A DNA stretch of 33,547 nt from Deltaproteobacteria bacterium. GTDB taxonomy: Bacteria > Desulfobacterota > Syntrophia > Syntrophales > JAIPED01. The number at the start of each line of letters is the position of its first letter. Within the stretch, counting starts at the first letter, position 1. A program made the position numbers and the translations under genes. Shown here piece by piece: positions 7,632-15,685 of the stretch. The notes beneath the pieces were generated by a model that was given only the letters and a program-made list of their open reading frames with translations, searched no databases and was not told the origin of the DNA. Location: positions 1-33,547 of the forward strand of contig JAIPED010000014.1 in assembly GCA_021737325.1 (NCBI GenBank). Reading direction: 5' to 3'.

Positions 7632-8222
7632 TCAAATAAGCGAATATGTAATGGGAACGATGAGCCGTGCGGGCACGAGCGGTTGAGGAAACGGAGCACT
7701 CGCCACTATCGTTTCTACCGCGTTCTTGTCCAAAACTCCAACGCCTGATGTTTGGCGAACCCTAATGTTGGAAACCGAACCATCTTTTTCAACGATAAAG
7801 CTGACTATTGCCGTTCCTTGCCATCCCCTGCGTCTTGCCATTTCGGGATAGCGCAAGTTTTGAAAAATGCTCCTTTGAATGTAGAGGAGGTTTTCTCCGG
7901 CATAGCGGGAACTGTATTGTTCGTTCTCTTGCGCTTCAGCGGGCAACAACGGATTTACTCCTTGCTCGGGTGTAGGATCTTGCCGAGCTTTTTGCGGGGT
8001 GAGTCCTGCGACTGTTGTAGCTGGGGCGGTGATAGTTATTTGATGCTTTCTATCATTAACCGTATTTTTGCGCCCCGGTGTCGGGATTATCGTGAAATTT
8101 ACAACGAGATATTCGTTGAATCTGTTTTTTTGTGGGGGCGCAAATTTCGCAACAGATGAAACGGCAACGACCAACAAAAAGTGGATAATGATTGAGATTA
8201 CTAACGATTTTTTTGCCGTCAT
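7632..8222 (-). CDS. TonB-family energy transducer
   Basis: A 196-residue protein with one N-terminal membrane anchor (residues 7-25), a Pro/Gln-rich periplasmic linker (about 26-115), and a C-terminal TonB domain (about 120-196) marked by LRYPEMARRRGWQGTAIVSF and EKDGSVSNIRVRQTSG. The anchor keeps the SxxxH spacing of TonB (Ser10, His14), the residues used for coupling to ExbB-ExbD. TonB proteins transmit proton-motive energy to outer-membrane receptors. No exbB, exbD or receptor gene lies beside it here. The linker is short and lacks long Pro-Lys/Pro-Glu repeats. The ATG at 8222 has no good Shine-Dalgarno sequence. It is divergent from ptsH. Confidence 0.85.
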   Translation of the reverse strand: MTAKKSLVISIIIHFLLVVAVSSVAKFAPPQKNRFNEYLVVNFTIIPTPGRKNTVNDRKHQITITAPATTVAGLTPQKARQDPTPEQGVNPLLPAEAQENEQYSSRYAGENLLYIQRSIFQNLRYPEMARRRGWQGTAIVSFIVEKDGSVSNIRVRQTSGVGVLDKNAVETIVASAPFPQPLVPARLIVPITYSLI

Positions 8223-8240
8223 CGAGAGCTAGTATCCGTT

Positions 8241-8269
8241 CTTCAAAAGGATAAAGGTTATGCTATAAT
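8241..8269 (+). promoter_or_regulatory. Probable sigma-70 promoter for ptsH-ptsI with extended -10
   Basis: TGCTATAAT at 8261-8269 is a perfect extended -10 element (TGn plus TATAAT). At a 17-base spacing the -35 hexamer would be CTTCAA (8241-8246), which is weak, as is common with extended -10 promoters. Transcription from about 8276 would give a leader of roughly 218 bases before ptsH. Confidence 0.55.
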
Positions 8270-8403
8270 GGTAGTTTTCGTCGCCACCTTCGATTGCCGT
8301 TAGCGGCAGTCCGATTTTCTCCCCACCCCTCCCCTTCGCATCCTGAAGGTGTTCTCGCCCTAATTATCCCCGCCAAGGACTGTCAAGATAAAAGAGGAAG
8401 GAT

Positions 8404-8451
8404 CTAAAAAGGTCAGGATAAACATTTTCGTTACCAATTATCCTTTTTTAG
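8404..8451 (+). promoter_or_regulatory. Long hairpin in the ptsH leader
   Basis: CTAAAAA plus AGGATAA (8404-8410, 8415-8421) pair with TTATCCTTTTTTAG (8438-8451) to make 14 pairs with a 4-base bulge (GGTC, 8411-8414) and a 16-base loop. It ends 43 bases before the ptsH start. It may be an attenuator, an mRNA stability element or, read on the - strand, a terminator. Confidence 0.4.
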
Positions 8452-8494
8452 GTTAGTCTCCTCAACGGGTGTTCAGAAATGAAGGTTAATAGCA

Positions 8495-8764
8495 ATGCGT
8501 ATTGAAAGAGAATTGCAGATAAAAAACATGCTAGGAATACATGCCAGGGTGGCGGCAAGAATAGTAGCGGTAACGAATAAATACGCTTCCTCGGTGTTTT
8601 TTCGCACGAAAGAGCGGCAGGCAAACGCCAAAAACCTTATTGATCTCTTAACGCTATCATGCCCCCTGGGCAGTATTGTTACGGTGGAAATAGATGGCTC
8701 CGATGCAAAGGGCTTGTTTGAGGAATTGCAAACAATGGCGGACGATAAGTTCGGTGAGGAATAG
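8495..8764 (+). CDS. ptsH: Phosphocarrier protein HPr
   Basis: An 89-residue HPr, the small phosphocarrier of the PEP phosphotransferase system, receiving phosphate from enzyme I on His16 in the motif LGIHARVAARIV (13-24). The residue after the invariant Arg is Val19 instead of the usual Pro. At the regulatory Ser46 position the sequence reads NAKNLIDLL, so it carries Asn47 and cannot be phosphorylated there by HPr kinase. ptsI starts nine bases after the stop. No enzyme II genes are visible, so either sugar permeases lie elsewhere or this is a regulatory PTS. The GAAGG upstream (8481-8485) is nine bases from the ATG. Confidence 0.93.
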   Translation: MRIERELQIKNMLGIHARVAARIVAVTNKYASSVFFRTKERQANAKNLIDLLTLSCPLGSIVTVEIDGSDAKGLFEELQTMADDKFGEE

Positions 8765-8773
8765 GTAAGTTTA

Positions 8774-10552
8774 ATGGCTGACAAAATTTACGACGATACG
8801 GTTTTTAAAGGGCTCGGCGTTTCTCCAGGAATCGCAATTGGAAAGGCTTTTCTTTTTGCTCAGATGGAAGCGCGGGCAGCGTATTATAACCTTGCTGATG
8901 ATACCCAAATAAAGAATGAAATTGAAAGATTAAAACAGGCAATCGCGAAATCCATTGAGCAGATAGAAGTAATAAAAACCAACCTTTTGGGCTTTGAAGT
9001 CAAGGATCCCATCTACATTCTGGAGATGTATGCGGCGATGTTGCGGGATGAATCCTTTGTTGAGCGCACCACGCAAAACATCAGAAATGAACGGGTCAAT
9101 GCAGAGTGGGCGGTAGGGATGACGGTAGATGCCTATGCGGAAATATTTTCTAAATTGGATAACGATTATATTCGTTCGCGAATAAGCGATGTTCAAGATA
9201 TTGGCAAACGAATAATTTGGAATCTTGCGGGCGAGAAACAACACCACCTACCAGAGGGAGAATCACCCGTGATCATCGTTGCTCGCGATCTTTCCCCCGC
9301 CGATACCGCACAGATGAAAATAGACCGCGTGCAAGGTTTTGTAACCGACATGGGTTCATCAACCTCACACACAACAATAGTTGCCCGCTCTTTGGAGATT
9401 CCTGCGGTTGTGGGAATGGAAAAAATTTCACAGGCAATCCGCACAAACGACACCGTTATTGTTGATGGCACTGCGGGCTTGGTTATCGTTAATCCTTCCC
9501 CCGAGTTGATCCGCCGATATGAGGCCAGGAGGCGTGATTATCTCATCGCCCGTAGCGAAATGCTCGTCTCGGCAAAACAACCAGCGATAACTGTCGATGG
9601 CTATCGGATGCAAATCGGTTGCAACATTGAATTTGCCGAGGAGATCCCTTCAGCGATAGAACACGGTGCGGAAGGAATAGGCTTGTATCGCACAGAGTTT
9701 TTGTACATTAACAGGCACAGTCTCGCCAGCCAAGAAGAACACCGTATCAACTATGAAAGCGTTATTGGAGTTCCCCCCTTGGAATGGGCAACGATAAGAA
9801 CTTTCGACCTCGGTGGGGATAAATTTTTTTCGGATCCCAAGCTTGCAAAAGAGATGAACCCCCAAATGGGATTGAGAGCAATTCGCTTCTGCCTTAAGGA
9901 AAAAGAAATTTTTAAAGAACAACTACGAGCGATACTCGGCGCGGCGCATAGGGGAACAACACGAATACTATTTCCCATGATTTCCGGGGTTGAAGAAATT
10001 CGTGAAACGAAAAAAATTTTGAACGGAGTAAAAACGGAAATACTGTCCCAAGGAGTAGTGATTCCGCAGGATATTGATATCGGAATTATGATTGAGGTGC
10101 CCTCAGCGGTAGTAATGGCGGATGAACTTGCCCACGAGGTTGATTTTTTCTCTATTGGCACTAATGATTTGATCCAATATGCCCTTGCGATTGATAGAAT
10201 AAATGAGCATGTACACTATCTTTATGAGCCGTTGCACCCCGCAGTACTCAGGCTCATCAGAACCGTTGTTATCGCGGGGCACAAGGCTAATATTCGGGTG
10301 GCGATGTGCGGTGAAATGGCCGGAGACCCATTAAATACCTTGATTTTACTTGCTTTGCGCATAGATGAGTTAAGCATGTATCCCTTGGCAATACCGCGGG
10401 TGAAAAAAATTATCCGCAGGGCGTCGCTACAAGAAGCCGACGCCCTCTTCGCACGGGTTATACATCTTTCTTCCGCTAAAGAAATAAGAGGCTTGGTCGA
10501 AGAGTATATGTGGGATAATTTTGCCGATATACTACCAGCTAGGGATGTCTAG
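8774..10552 (+). CDS. ptsI: Phosphoenolpyruvate-protein phosphotransferase (enzyme I)
   Basis: A 592-residue cytoplasmic enzyme I, of standard length (about 575). It autophosphorylates from PEP and passes the phosphate to HPr. The N-terminal HPr-binding and phosphohistidine domain contains GFVTDMGSSTSHTTIVARS (188-206) with active His199. The C-terminal TIM-barrel PEP-binding domain shows GIGLYRTEFLYI, FRTFDLGG-type TIRTFDLGGDKF, FFSIGTNDLIQYALAIDR, and VAMCGEMAGDP with the acid/base Cys512. It is the second gene after ptsH and ahead of plsB. No fused GAF, NtrY-like or EIIA domain is present, so this is the PtsI rather than the PtsP form. Confidence 0.97.
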   Translation: MADKIYDDTVFKGLGVSPGIAIGKAFLFAQMEARAAYYNLADDTQIKNEIERLKQAIAKSIEQIEVIKTNLLGFEVKDPIYILEMYAAMLRDESFVERTTQNIRNERVNAEWAVGMTVDAYAEIFSKLDNDYIRSRISDVQDIGKRIIWNLAGEKQHHLPEGESPVIIVARDLSPADTAQMKIDRVQGFVTDMGSSTSHTTIVARSLEIPAVVGMEKISQAIRTNDTVIVDGTAGLVIVNPSPELIRRYEARRRDYLIARSEMLVSAKQPAITVDGYRMQIGCNIEFAEEIPSAIEHGAEGIGLYRTEFLYINRHSLASQEEHRINYESVIGVPPLEWATIRTFDLGGDKFFSDPKLAKEMNPQMGLRAIRFCLKEKEIFKEQLRAILGAAHRGTTRILFPMISGVEEIRETKKILNGVKTEILSQGVVIPQDIDIGIMIEVPSAVVMADELAHEVDFFSIGTNDLIQYALAIDRINEHVHYLYEPLHPAVLRLIRTVVIAGHKANIRVAMCGEMAGDPLNTLILLALRIDELSMYPLAIPRVKKIIRRASLQEADALFARVIHLSSAKEIRGLVEEYMWDNFADILPARDV

Positions 10553-10595
10553 GTGCCACCTCGTTTAACAACAGCGACGAACAAGGATAAATAAA

Positions 10596-13178
10596 ATGAA
10601 ACCCAAAAATGATACCCATAACTCCCATAGTTTTTACGCATATAATTACTGGACCAAGCTTTTGGTGAAGACGGTCTTGTCCGGACTGGTTATAGACCCT
10701 GTTACCGTGCAAAAAATCCGCGAAGCTGAAGTCAAGGGGGTGGTGGTCTATGCAATCAAACACCCCAGTGCGCTGGATGCCTTGGCGGTTCATGAATTGC
10801 TTAAAAATGCTAAACTCCCCTTGCCAGCATATGCCCATGGGGTGAACACGGCAGTGCTGTACAGCTTTTCAGAACTACTGAAACTCCTTTGGGCTTGGTT
10901 CCGACGGATTTTTTCCCCATCCACGCCAAGGGGGAGAAATACCGTTTTACGCCAGAACATTGAGCGGGGAAAAAGTGCGCTTTTTTATCTAGGCTCATCG
11001 GGCCATACCGCGAATCGTTATACGGAAAGTGCCCTACGACAACTCATTGCGGTGACAAACACGGGCAAAGAAGTTATCATTGTTCCTCTCCTTGTTGCTT
11101 ACGGGAGGAGAAGAGAGAAGGAAGAAGAAAATCTTTTCAGTATTGTGTTAGGACAGACCGAATATACTGGCTCTTTTCGTCGCCTCATAACTTTTGTCAG
11201 GTACGCCAGGCGGGTTATTGTTATGGCAGGTGAAGAGGTTGCCTTTTCCCCATATCTTGCCAGCCACAATATGCCTACCGACAAATTATTAACGGAATTC
11301 ACCAACGACTTAATCACCGCCATTGATAAAGAAAAAATGGCGATAATCGGCCCGACGCTAAAATCGACAAAAGAAATCGTCAATTCCATATTGGACGATC
11401 CTCAGCTTCTCAGATTCCTCGAGCAGATGGCGCAAGGGGATGCAAAGAGGCGAGCGAATCTCACCAAAAAGGCGCGTAAGAAATTACAAGAAATCGCCGC
11501 GGGCTACGACGATATCTACATATCGTTTTTCGACATGGTGTTAGGATTGCTCTGGAACAACATTTACGATGGTCTGGTGATTGATAAGCCAGGAATGGAT
11601 AAGATCCGCGCAATTGCCAAAGAAATGCCTTTCATCGTTATCCCCTGCCACCGTAGCCACATTGATTATCTGCTCCTCTCCTATGTTCTTTATCACCAAA
11701 ACCTCCCCCTGCCTTTCATTGCCGCGGGGGCAAATATGCAGTTTTGGCCTATGGGACCAATTTTCCGCCGCTGTGGAGCTTTCTTTCTGCGCCGCTCGTT
11801 TCAAGGCGATGATCTCTACCGCGAGGTTTTTTACCTCTACATGAAAAAGCTCATGGAAGAAGGGATTCCCTTGGAGTTTTTCATTGAAGGTGGCAGAAGC
11901 AGAACGGGAAAAATGGTAATGCCTAAATATGGTATCCTTTCCATGTTAATACAGGCCTTTCAAGAGGGCGCGATTGATGATTTAGCCTTGATTCCTGTTT
12001 ACCTGGGCTATGATAGAATAGTTGAGGAGCAATCCTATTTGCAGGAGTTGAGTGGAGGGGAAAAGCAGACGGAAAAAGCCACAGATATAATTAAGTCGGG
12101 AGGAATTCTACGCCGCCGTTTTGGCCAGGTTTATGTCAATGTGGGAGAGGCTATAACGCTCAAAAGTTACTTCGCTTCCCTGCCTGTCAGTTTTGAGAAT
12201 TTGTCAGAGAATGAGCGCCGCGCGCTTTATCGCAAGATAGGCTACGAGGTTGTTTTAAGAATTTCTGCAGTTTCGGTGGTGACTCCCTTTTCTCTTGTTG
12301 CTTCCGCGTTGCTTTCCCACGATTACAGGGGAATATCCCACGACGATTTGTGGGATTGCATTAGCAACTTTAAGGATTATCTGAAGTTTTCTGGCATGCG
12401 AATGGCGGAGACATTATTAAGTGAAGAAAAAACAATAAAAAACACCATCCTTAAATTTGCAGAGGCTAGATACATTGAGAAAATTGTGGATGACGAGGAT
12501 GATTCCCTGGAAATAGTCTATTCTTTGGAAGATGAAAAAAGGTTAGCGATTGAGTACTATAAAAATAACATCTTGCACTTCTTCGTCCCTATTTCTTTTT
12601 TTGCACTTACCGTCTTACAGCATGACGACAACGAAGTTTCACTTAAGAACATATTACAAGACTATTCCTACCTGAAGAAGTTGTTCCGCCATGAATTCAT
12701 CTTTGACGATTCCATCAGTGATTTCGATGAAATTGGGGCAATTATGGACTTCCTAAAGAAGCAGAACAGGATAGATGTTATTGCTGTTGGCGACGATGTT
12801 CGTATAACAACTAGAGGAGCTGGTAGAAAAATTCTGGAGAGATTTGCCGCCCTAACAAGAAACTACATAGAGTCATACTGGGTGACCGTGCGTTCTCTCT
12901 CTTTGCTCCGCAAAAAACCTCTTCGGGAAAAAGATTTTGTGAGAAGGATGATGCGCTTTGGCAGTATGCTCCATAAAAAAGGGGAAATACGCCGAGCAGA
13001 GTCCCTCTCTAACGCGAACTATCGCAATGCCCTCCGCTATCTCCGCGAAAAGGGTTTGCTTAAGGAAGAACATCAGAGGGAAAAGGGCGAACAAAAGGTT
13101 ACAATCTATTATTCGTTAGTGGACAGCAAACTCGCGTTAGAGGCTGTTCGCCACAACCTTTTTCGCTTTATTAGGTAG
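10596..13178 (+). CDS. plsB: Glycerol-3-phosphate 1-O-acyltransferase PlsB
   Basis: An 860-residue PlsB-type acyltransferase that transfers an acyl group from acyl-CoA or acyl-ACP to position 1 of glycerol-3-phosphate, the first step of phospholipid synthesis, at the inner membrane. The catalytic block includes CHRSHIDYLLLSYVLY with the HX4D pair His352/Asp357, GAFFLRRSFQGDDLY, FFIEGGRSRTGK (429-439) and ALIPVYLGYDRIVEE, in family order. A degenerate N-terminal segment (about 45-110: YAIKHPSALDALAVHELLKN) and a long C-terminal helical region match the E. coli enzyme, which is 807 residues. The start has a weak AAGGAT. It lies 43 bases after ptsI and 60 before ridA, and is probably co-transcribed with them. 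Many bacteria use PlsX/PlsY instead. Confidence 0.95.
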   Translation: MKPKNDTHNSHSFYAYNYWTKLLVKTVLSGLVIDPVTVQKIREAEVKGVVVYAIKHPSALDALAVHELLKNAKLPLPAYAHGVNTAVLYSFSELLKLLWAWFRRIFSPSTPRGRNTVLRQNIERGKSALFYLGSSGHTANRYTESALRQLIAVTNTGKEVIIVPLLVAYGRRREKEEENLFSIVLGQTEYTGSFRRLITFVRYARRVIVMAGEEVAFSPYLASHNMPTDKLLTEFTNDLITAIDKEKMAIIGPTLKSTKEIVNSILDDPQLLRFLEQMAQGDAKRRANLTKKARKKLQEIAAGYDDIYISFFDMVLGLLWNNIYDGLVIDKPGMDKIRAIAKEMPFIVIPCHRSHIDYLLLSYVLYHQNLPLPFIAAGANMQFWPMGPIFRRCGAFFLRRSFQGDDLYREVFYLYMKKLMEEGIPLEFFIEGGRSRTGKMVMPKYGILSMLIQAFQEGAIDDLALIPVYLGYDRIVEEQSYLQELSGGEKQTEKATDIIKSGGILRRRFGQVYVNVGEAITLKSYFASLPVSFENLSENERRALYRKIGYEVVLRISAVSVVTPFSLVASALLSHDYRGISHDDLWDCISNFKDYLKFSGMRMAETLLSEEKTIKNTILKFAEARYIEKIVDDEDDSLEIVYSLEDEKRLAIEYYKNNILHFFVPISFFALTVLQHDDNEVSLKNILQDYSYLKKLFRHEFIFDDSISDFDEIGAIMDFLKKQNRIDVIAVGDDVRITTRGAGRKILERFAALTRNYIESYWVTVRSLSLLRKKPLREKDFVRRMMRFGSMLHKKGEIRRAESLSNANYRNALRYLREKGLLKEEHQREKGEQKVTIYYSLVDSKLALEAVRHNLFRFIR

Positions 13179-13238
13179 ATCTTCAATGGCATTTCTTTGG
13201 CTATTGGGAAATAAAATAGCACCTGAAAGGAAAAAACA

Positions 13239-13619
13239 ATGAAGGCTGTTTACACAGAACTTGCCCCCAAGCCGATAGGAGCATACTCGCAGGCAATTAG
13301 CGCTAAAGGAAATACCGTTTTTTTTGCAGGGCAAATAGGGCTGGAACCGCAATCGGGGTTGTTGGTAGAAGGATTTACAAAACAGGCAGAACAGGTGTTT
13401 GCCAACATTGACGCGGTAGCACAGGCTGCTGGCGGTTCGCTAAAGAACATCGTCAAGGTTACGATTTTCCTTTTAGATATGAATCATTTTGCCCAAGTTA
13501 ACTCCCTGATGGAGCGATTTTTTGATGAGCCTTATCCCGCTCGTTCTACAGTACAGGTTTCTGCCTTGCCGAAGGGGGCCTTGATCGAAATTGAAGCGGT
13601 GATGATAATTACATCTTAA
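13239..13619 (+). CDS. ridA: RidA family reactive intermediate/imine deaminase
   Basis: A 126-residue RidA (YjgF/YER057c/UK114) protein that speeds hydrolysis of reactive enamine/imine intermediates such as 2-aminoacrylate, protecting PLP enzymes. The substrate-binding Arg102 and Glu119 are both present in YPARSTVQVSALPKGALIEI and the following EAVMI. PIGAYSQAI (12-20) and FFAGQIGL (28-35) are typical of the active archetype. A good AAAGGA site lies upstream. It sits 18 bases before thrC, a PLP enzyme of threonine synthesis, whose product is the source of 2-iminobutyrate made by threonine dehydratase. The linkage makes metabolic sense. Confidence 0.95.
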   Translation: MKAVYTELAPKPIGAYSQAISAKGNTVFFAGQIGLEPQSGLLVEGFTKQAEQVFANIDAVAQAAGGSLKNIVKVTIFLLDMNHFAQVNSLMERFFDEPYPARSTVQVSALPKGALIEIEAVMIITS

Positions 13620-13637
13620 GAACAGAGGATTGGTAAC

Positions 13638-15011
13638 TTGCCAATAGAATATTACAGCACCAACAGAAATATCCTTGCCAGTGCAAGGAGAAAACCATTC
13701 ACAAAAGCGGTTTCCTTTGCGACCGCACTGCTAATGGGGCAGGCTCCCGATGAAGGGCTGTTCATGCCCAATGCCATCCCTCGTCTTGATCAGAATGCTG
13801 TTTTGGCTCTCAAAGGATTGCCGTACTCCGAAAGCGCAAAACTGGTAGCCAACCTTTTTCTTGCCGATGAAATTACTGTAAAGCAGCTAGAGCGGGTTGT
13901 TGAAGAATCCTATAATTTTGCCGTCCCTATGGAAAGGGTTTATGATCGCAAATACATTATGCGATTGGATGGCGGTCCTACAGCTTCGTTTAAGGATTTC
14001 GCTGCCAGAATGATGGCGCGTTGGATGTCGCTACTTAATGATAGGCACCTCAACATCCTCGTCGCGACATCGGGGGATACGGGAAGCGCTATCGGTAGCG
14101 CCTTCCATCATCTTGAAGGGATTACGGTAACGATACTTTACCCCCGTGATGAAGTCAGTGAGTTACAACAAAAGCAACTTGATACCATCGGAGATAATGT
14201 TCAGGCATTAAGCGTTGATGGCAAGTTTGATGATTGCCAACAGATGGTTAAACAAGCCTTCGCCGATGAGAATTTGGCAGATTATAACCTCAATTCGGCA
14301 AATTCTATTAACTTCGGCAGGATAATTCCACAGATAATCTACTACATCTACGCCTATGCCCAATTGGCTAATTCTACCGAAAAAATTATTTTTTCGGTAC
14401 CATCGGGAAATTTCGGCAACGCTCTGGGATGTGAATATGCGCGTAGAATGGGATTACCCGTTAAACGGTTGCTCATGCCCGTTAACGGCAATGATGAATT
14501 CCCCCATTTTTTAGCAACTGGTCATTATCAGATCATTTCCCCTTCGCGGGCTTGCCTGTCTAATGCGATGAATGTTGGTAATCCAAGTAATTTAGCGCGA
14601 TTCTTTGATCTCTATGGTGGCACAATTGACAGGGAGGGTTTCGTTCATCGCCAGCCAGATATCTCTGCCATGCGGAAAAATTTATTCTCCGTAAGCATTT
14701 CGGATGAGAAAACGGTGGCAACGATAAAAGCGATTTATGACAAATATGGAATTTTGCTTGAACCGCATGGTGCGGTTGCATGGTGTGGCTTGGAAGAATA
14801 TCTGCAAGTGGTTGGAGATGAGCCATTATGCGTTGCTCTGGAGACTGCACATCCTGCCAAATTTCCCGAGGCGATAAAAAAGGCATGTGGAATCACCCCA
14901 ACATCTCCACAAGCATTACGCGATCTGTCGCAGAAGCAAGGGGTTGCGGTGCGGATAGCTACCGATTATGAGGAATTCAAAAGTTATTTAACGCGTAATT
15001 TACCTAAATAA
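13638..15011 (+). CDS. thrC: Threonine synthase
   Basis: A 457-residue fold-type II PLP enzyme converting O-phosphohomoserine to threonine. The N-terminus (IEYYSTN, then KAVSFATALLMGQAPDEGLF) is that of the longer ThrC subfamily found in enterics and fungi. The PLP lysine is Lys119 in GGPTASFKDFAARMM. ATSGDTGSAIG, SVPSGNFGNALG and PVNGNDEFPHFLATGHY are also family marks. Translation probably begins at a TTG (13638), with GAGGA eight bases upstream; there is no nearby in-frame ATG that retains the N-terminal motif. It is the last gene of the ptsH-ptsI-plsB-ridA-thrC run. Confidence 0.95.
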   Translation: MPIEYYSTNRNILASARRKPFTKAVSFATALLMGQAPDEGLFMPNAIPRLDQNAVLALKGLPYSESAKLVANLFLADEITVKQLERVVEESYNFAVPMERVYDRKYIMRLDGGPTASFKDFAARMMARWMSLLNDRHLNILVATSGDTGSAIGSAFHHLEGITVTILYPRDEVSELQQKQLDTIGDNVQALSVDGKFDDCQQMVKQAFADENLADYNLNSANSINFGRIIPQIIYYIYAYAQLANSTEKIIFSVPSGNFGNALGCEYARRMGLPVKRLLMPVNGNDEFPHFLATGHYQIISPSRACLSNAMNVGNPSNLARFFDLYGGTIDREGFVHRQPDISAMRKNLFSVSISDEKTVATIKAIYDKYGILLEPHGAVAWCGLEEYLQVVGDEPLCVALETAHPAKFPEAIKKACGITPTSPQALRDLSQKQGVAVRIATDYEEFKSYLTRNLPK

Positions 15012-15056
15012 AGAGGTTGCGGGTGCATTTCTTTTGTGTTAGTGGTGTGTCCCAGT

Positions 15057-15094
15057 TGCCGATCCAGAGATTATCACTGAGAAAACAATCGGCA
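15057..15094 (+). repeat. Inverted repeat downstream of thrC
   Basis: TGCCGAT (15057-15063) and ATCGGCA (15088-15094) are perfect complements with a 24-base loop. Function is unknown. It may be part of a thrC transcript end or the cold-shock gene control region. Confidence 0.25.
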
Positions 15095-15144
15095 CATAGG
15101 TCGTAGGTTGGAAAAATTTTTAGCAAAAACTACATTCATCAACG

Positions 15145-15176
15145 CTTGAACTTAGGTTTAAGGTTGGTGTTTTTTT
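15145..15176 (+). terminator. Possible hairpin/terminator between thrC and the cold-shock gene
   Basis: CTTGAAC (15145-15151) pairs with GTTTAAG (15056 + 100 to 15162) around the loop TTAG; seven T residues occur at 15170-15176, seven bases beyond the stem. The gap is longer than in a classic terminator, so it could equally be leader structure of the cold-shock mRNA. Confidence 0.35.
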
Positions 15177-15223
15177 GTTTTTGCGTTCCTACGGCATAAA
15201 AAACAATGGGAGGAGAAGCAGTA

Positions 15224-15421
15224 GTGGAAGGCAAGGTTAAGTGGTTTAATGAGAAAAAGGGGTTTGGTTTTATTGAGAGTGAGGATGGTAGCGATGTTTT
15301 TGTACATTTTAGCTCCATCGTTGGTGATGGCTTCAAGAATTTAGAGCAGGGACAAAGAGTTTCTTTTGATGTTGAAAAGGGCGGCAAAGGTCCTGCGGCG
15401 GTTAATGTGAAGGCTATATAA
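15224..15421 (+). CDS. Cold-shock protein (CspA family)
   Basis: A small single-domain cold-shock protein, about 65 residues, binding single-stranded RNA/DNA as an RNA chaperone. The RNP1 motif [10 protein letters not shown] and RNP2 motif DVFVHFSSI are intact, after VKWFNEKK. I place the start at GTG 15224, because AGGAG (15211-15215) lies eight bases upstream and the protein then begins at EGKVKWFN as usual. An ATG at 15206 is in frame but overlaps that ribosome site and has none of its own. A strong terminator follows 19 bases after the stop. The preceding 200-base interval contains hairpins and a T-rich tract, which may give a structured leader as in other cold-shock genes. Confidence 0.9.
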   Translation: MEGKVKWFNEKKGFGFIESEDGSDVFVHFSSIVGDGFKNLEQGQRVSFDVEKGGKGPAAVNVKAI

Positions 15422-15440
15422 ACCAAAAACAAATTATGCA

Positions 15441-15472
15441 GGCATCCCGGAGGTCTTCGGGATGCCTTTTTT
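15441..15472 (+). terminator. Strong Rho-independent terminator after the cold-shock gene
   Basis: GGCATCCCG (15441-15449) and CGGGATGCC (15458-15466) form a perfect 9-pair stem with an 8-base loop, followed directly by six T residues (15467-15472). Confidence 0.93.
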
Positions 15473-15544
15473 CATTTATACTTTATCTCTATCGAAATTT
15501 TCCGCAGGACCATTGCACGACCCCACACTTCAATCAATAGTAGC

Positions 15545-15648
15545 GAAAGACTCTTGCACAACTGTACCTCTTTGCTTCCGACCATCATTCCCGCGAAAGC
15601 GGGAACGACGCCGAAAAGCAGAGCATCCCACTTGTGCAGGGGTCTTCC
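15545..15648. repeat. Small MITE/REP-like element with a central GAAA hairpin
   Basis: Imperfect 17-base terminal inverted repeats occur at 15545-15561 (GAAAGACTCTTGCACAA) and 15632-15648 (complement GGAAGACCCCTGCACAA, 14 of 17 identical). They enclose a perfect hairpin TTCCCGC-GAAA-GCGGGAA (15588-15605). The total is 104 bases and non-coding, between two convergent transcripts. The central palindrome is of the kind seen as interspersed REP-like repeats. Partial matches occur at 7291-7432. Confidence 0.55.
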
Positions 15649-15685
15649 ATTGGCTTCGGCAAGTTTCTCTCTGTAGTAATTCAAA

